A stretch of DNA of 5,693 nucleotides, taken from assembly GCA_964620345.1 (NCBI GenBank), contig CAZUHK010000181.1, positions 1-5,693 of the forward strand, in the 5' to 3' direction. Both the position numbers and the translations under genes were made by a program. The stretch's first letter is position 1, and each line of letters opens with the position of its first letter. The notes beneath the pieces were generated by a model that made no database searches, was not told where the DNA came from, and worked only from the letters and a program-made list of their open reading frames with translations. Below are positions 5,570-5,693 of the stretch, piece by piece. This DNA is from CAZUHK01 sp964620345 (lineage in GTDB: Bacteria; Planctomycetota; Phycisphaerae; Phycisphaerales; Zrk34).

Positions 5570-5693
5570 ATGAGCAATGCGTGTGAGCAACTGGCCCGGC
5601 GTATCGACGACCGCTCCGCGGTGGTCGGCGTGATCGGCCTGGGCTACGTGGGCCTGCCGCTGGTGCGGTCGTTCCACGGCGCGGGATTGCGTG
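5570..5693 (+). CDS. Nucleotide-sugar dehydrogenase, 5' end only (second copy)
   Basis: The first 41 codons and one extra base are present before the window ends. The product starts MSNACEQLARRIDDRSAVVG and continues with the NAD loop G23-L-G25-Y-V-G28 of the UDP-glucose/GDP-mannose dehydrogenase family. A full-length enzyme would oxidise a UDP-hexose to the uronic acid with two NAD+, in the cytoplasm, giving substrate for the epimerase at 1922-2893. Whether this copy is intact beyond 5693 cannot be seen. The ATG at 5570 is the in-frame start, with no strong ribosome site. Compared with the copy at 2997 it has a different first 15 residues or so, nearly all synonymous changes just after, then 55 identical bases to the edge. 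Confidence 0.8.
   Translation, partial: MSNACEQLARRIDDRSAVVGVIGLGYVGLPLVRSFHGAGLR
5639..5693 (+). repeat. 55-bp exact direct repeat, copy 2, ending at the window edge
   Basis: Identical to 3051-3105 and running to the last base of the window, so its true length is unknown and at least 55 bp. It lies in the NAD-binding region of the second dehydrogenase copy. The exact match to the window end suggests the contig was cut at a shared k-mer, though a real recent gene conversion would look the same here. Confidence 0.95.

Noticed and set aside
1..5693. tRNA, rRNA, CRISPR array, insertion sequence or phage genes
   Set aside because: I saw no cloverleaf-like sequence, regularly spaced repeats, transposase motifs or terminal inverted repeats; the only long repeat is the two-copy dehydrogenase segment.

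Overview
This is a high-GC bacterial window that looks GC-rich throughout by eye. It contains carbohydrate genes: an arylsulfatase-type sulfatase, a GH42 beta-galactosidase, a UDP-glucuronate-4-epimerase-like enzyme, and two copies of the 5' end of a nucleotide-sugar dehydrogenase gene. The sulfatase sequence style, the sulfatase/galactosidase pairing, the high GC and the weak Shine-Dalgarno signals suggest a member of the Planctomycetota or a related PVC-group lineage. This is inference from family resemblance; no marker gene is present.

Layout. Positions 1-214 hold no gene I can support, only a short palindrome and a small hairpin downstream of the sulfatase. The sulfatase is on the minus strand (1636 to 215). 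A 285-bp gap (1637-1921) contains a 9-bp-stem hairpin. The epimerase follows on the minus strand (2893 to 1922). Plus-strand genes start divergently from it after about 100 bp. The first (2997-3467) is a chimeric ORF: it begins as a nucleotide-sugar dehydrogenase, appears to lack about 19 residues in frame, and then switches to an unrelated hydrophobic, proline-rich tail. The GH42 gene starts 2 bp after its stop codon (3470-5518). A second dehydrogenase 5' end begins at 5570 and runs off the window.

How the genes fit together. The epimerase and an intact dehydrogenase would form a nucleotide-sugar pathway (UDP-hexose to UDP-hexuronate, then C4 epimerisation) feeding surface polysaccharide. 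The sulfatase and GH42 enzyme suit breakdown of sulfated galactose-containing glycans. Neither shows a signal peptide at the chosen start, so both may act on imported oligosaccharides.

The most unusual feature is the repeat. The two dehydrogenase starts are diverged upstream (5 mismatches in 36 bp) but exactly identical for 55 bp, and the window ends on the last base of that identity. This could be a real duplication with recent gene conversion. It could equally be an assembly-graph overlap, since 55 is a common k-mer size, in which case the chimeric ORF may be an artefact. I found no convincing new defence, mobile or regulatory system; the gene content is otherwise ordinary.
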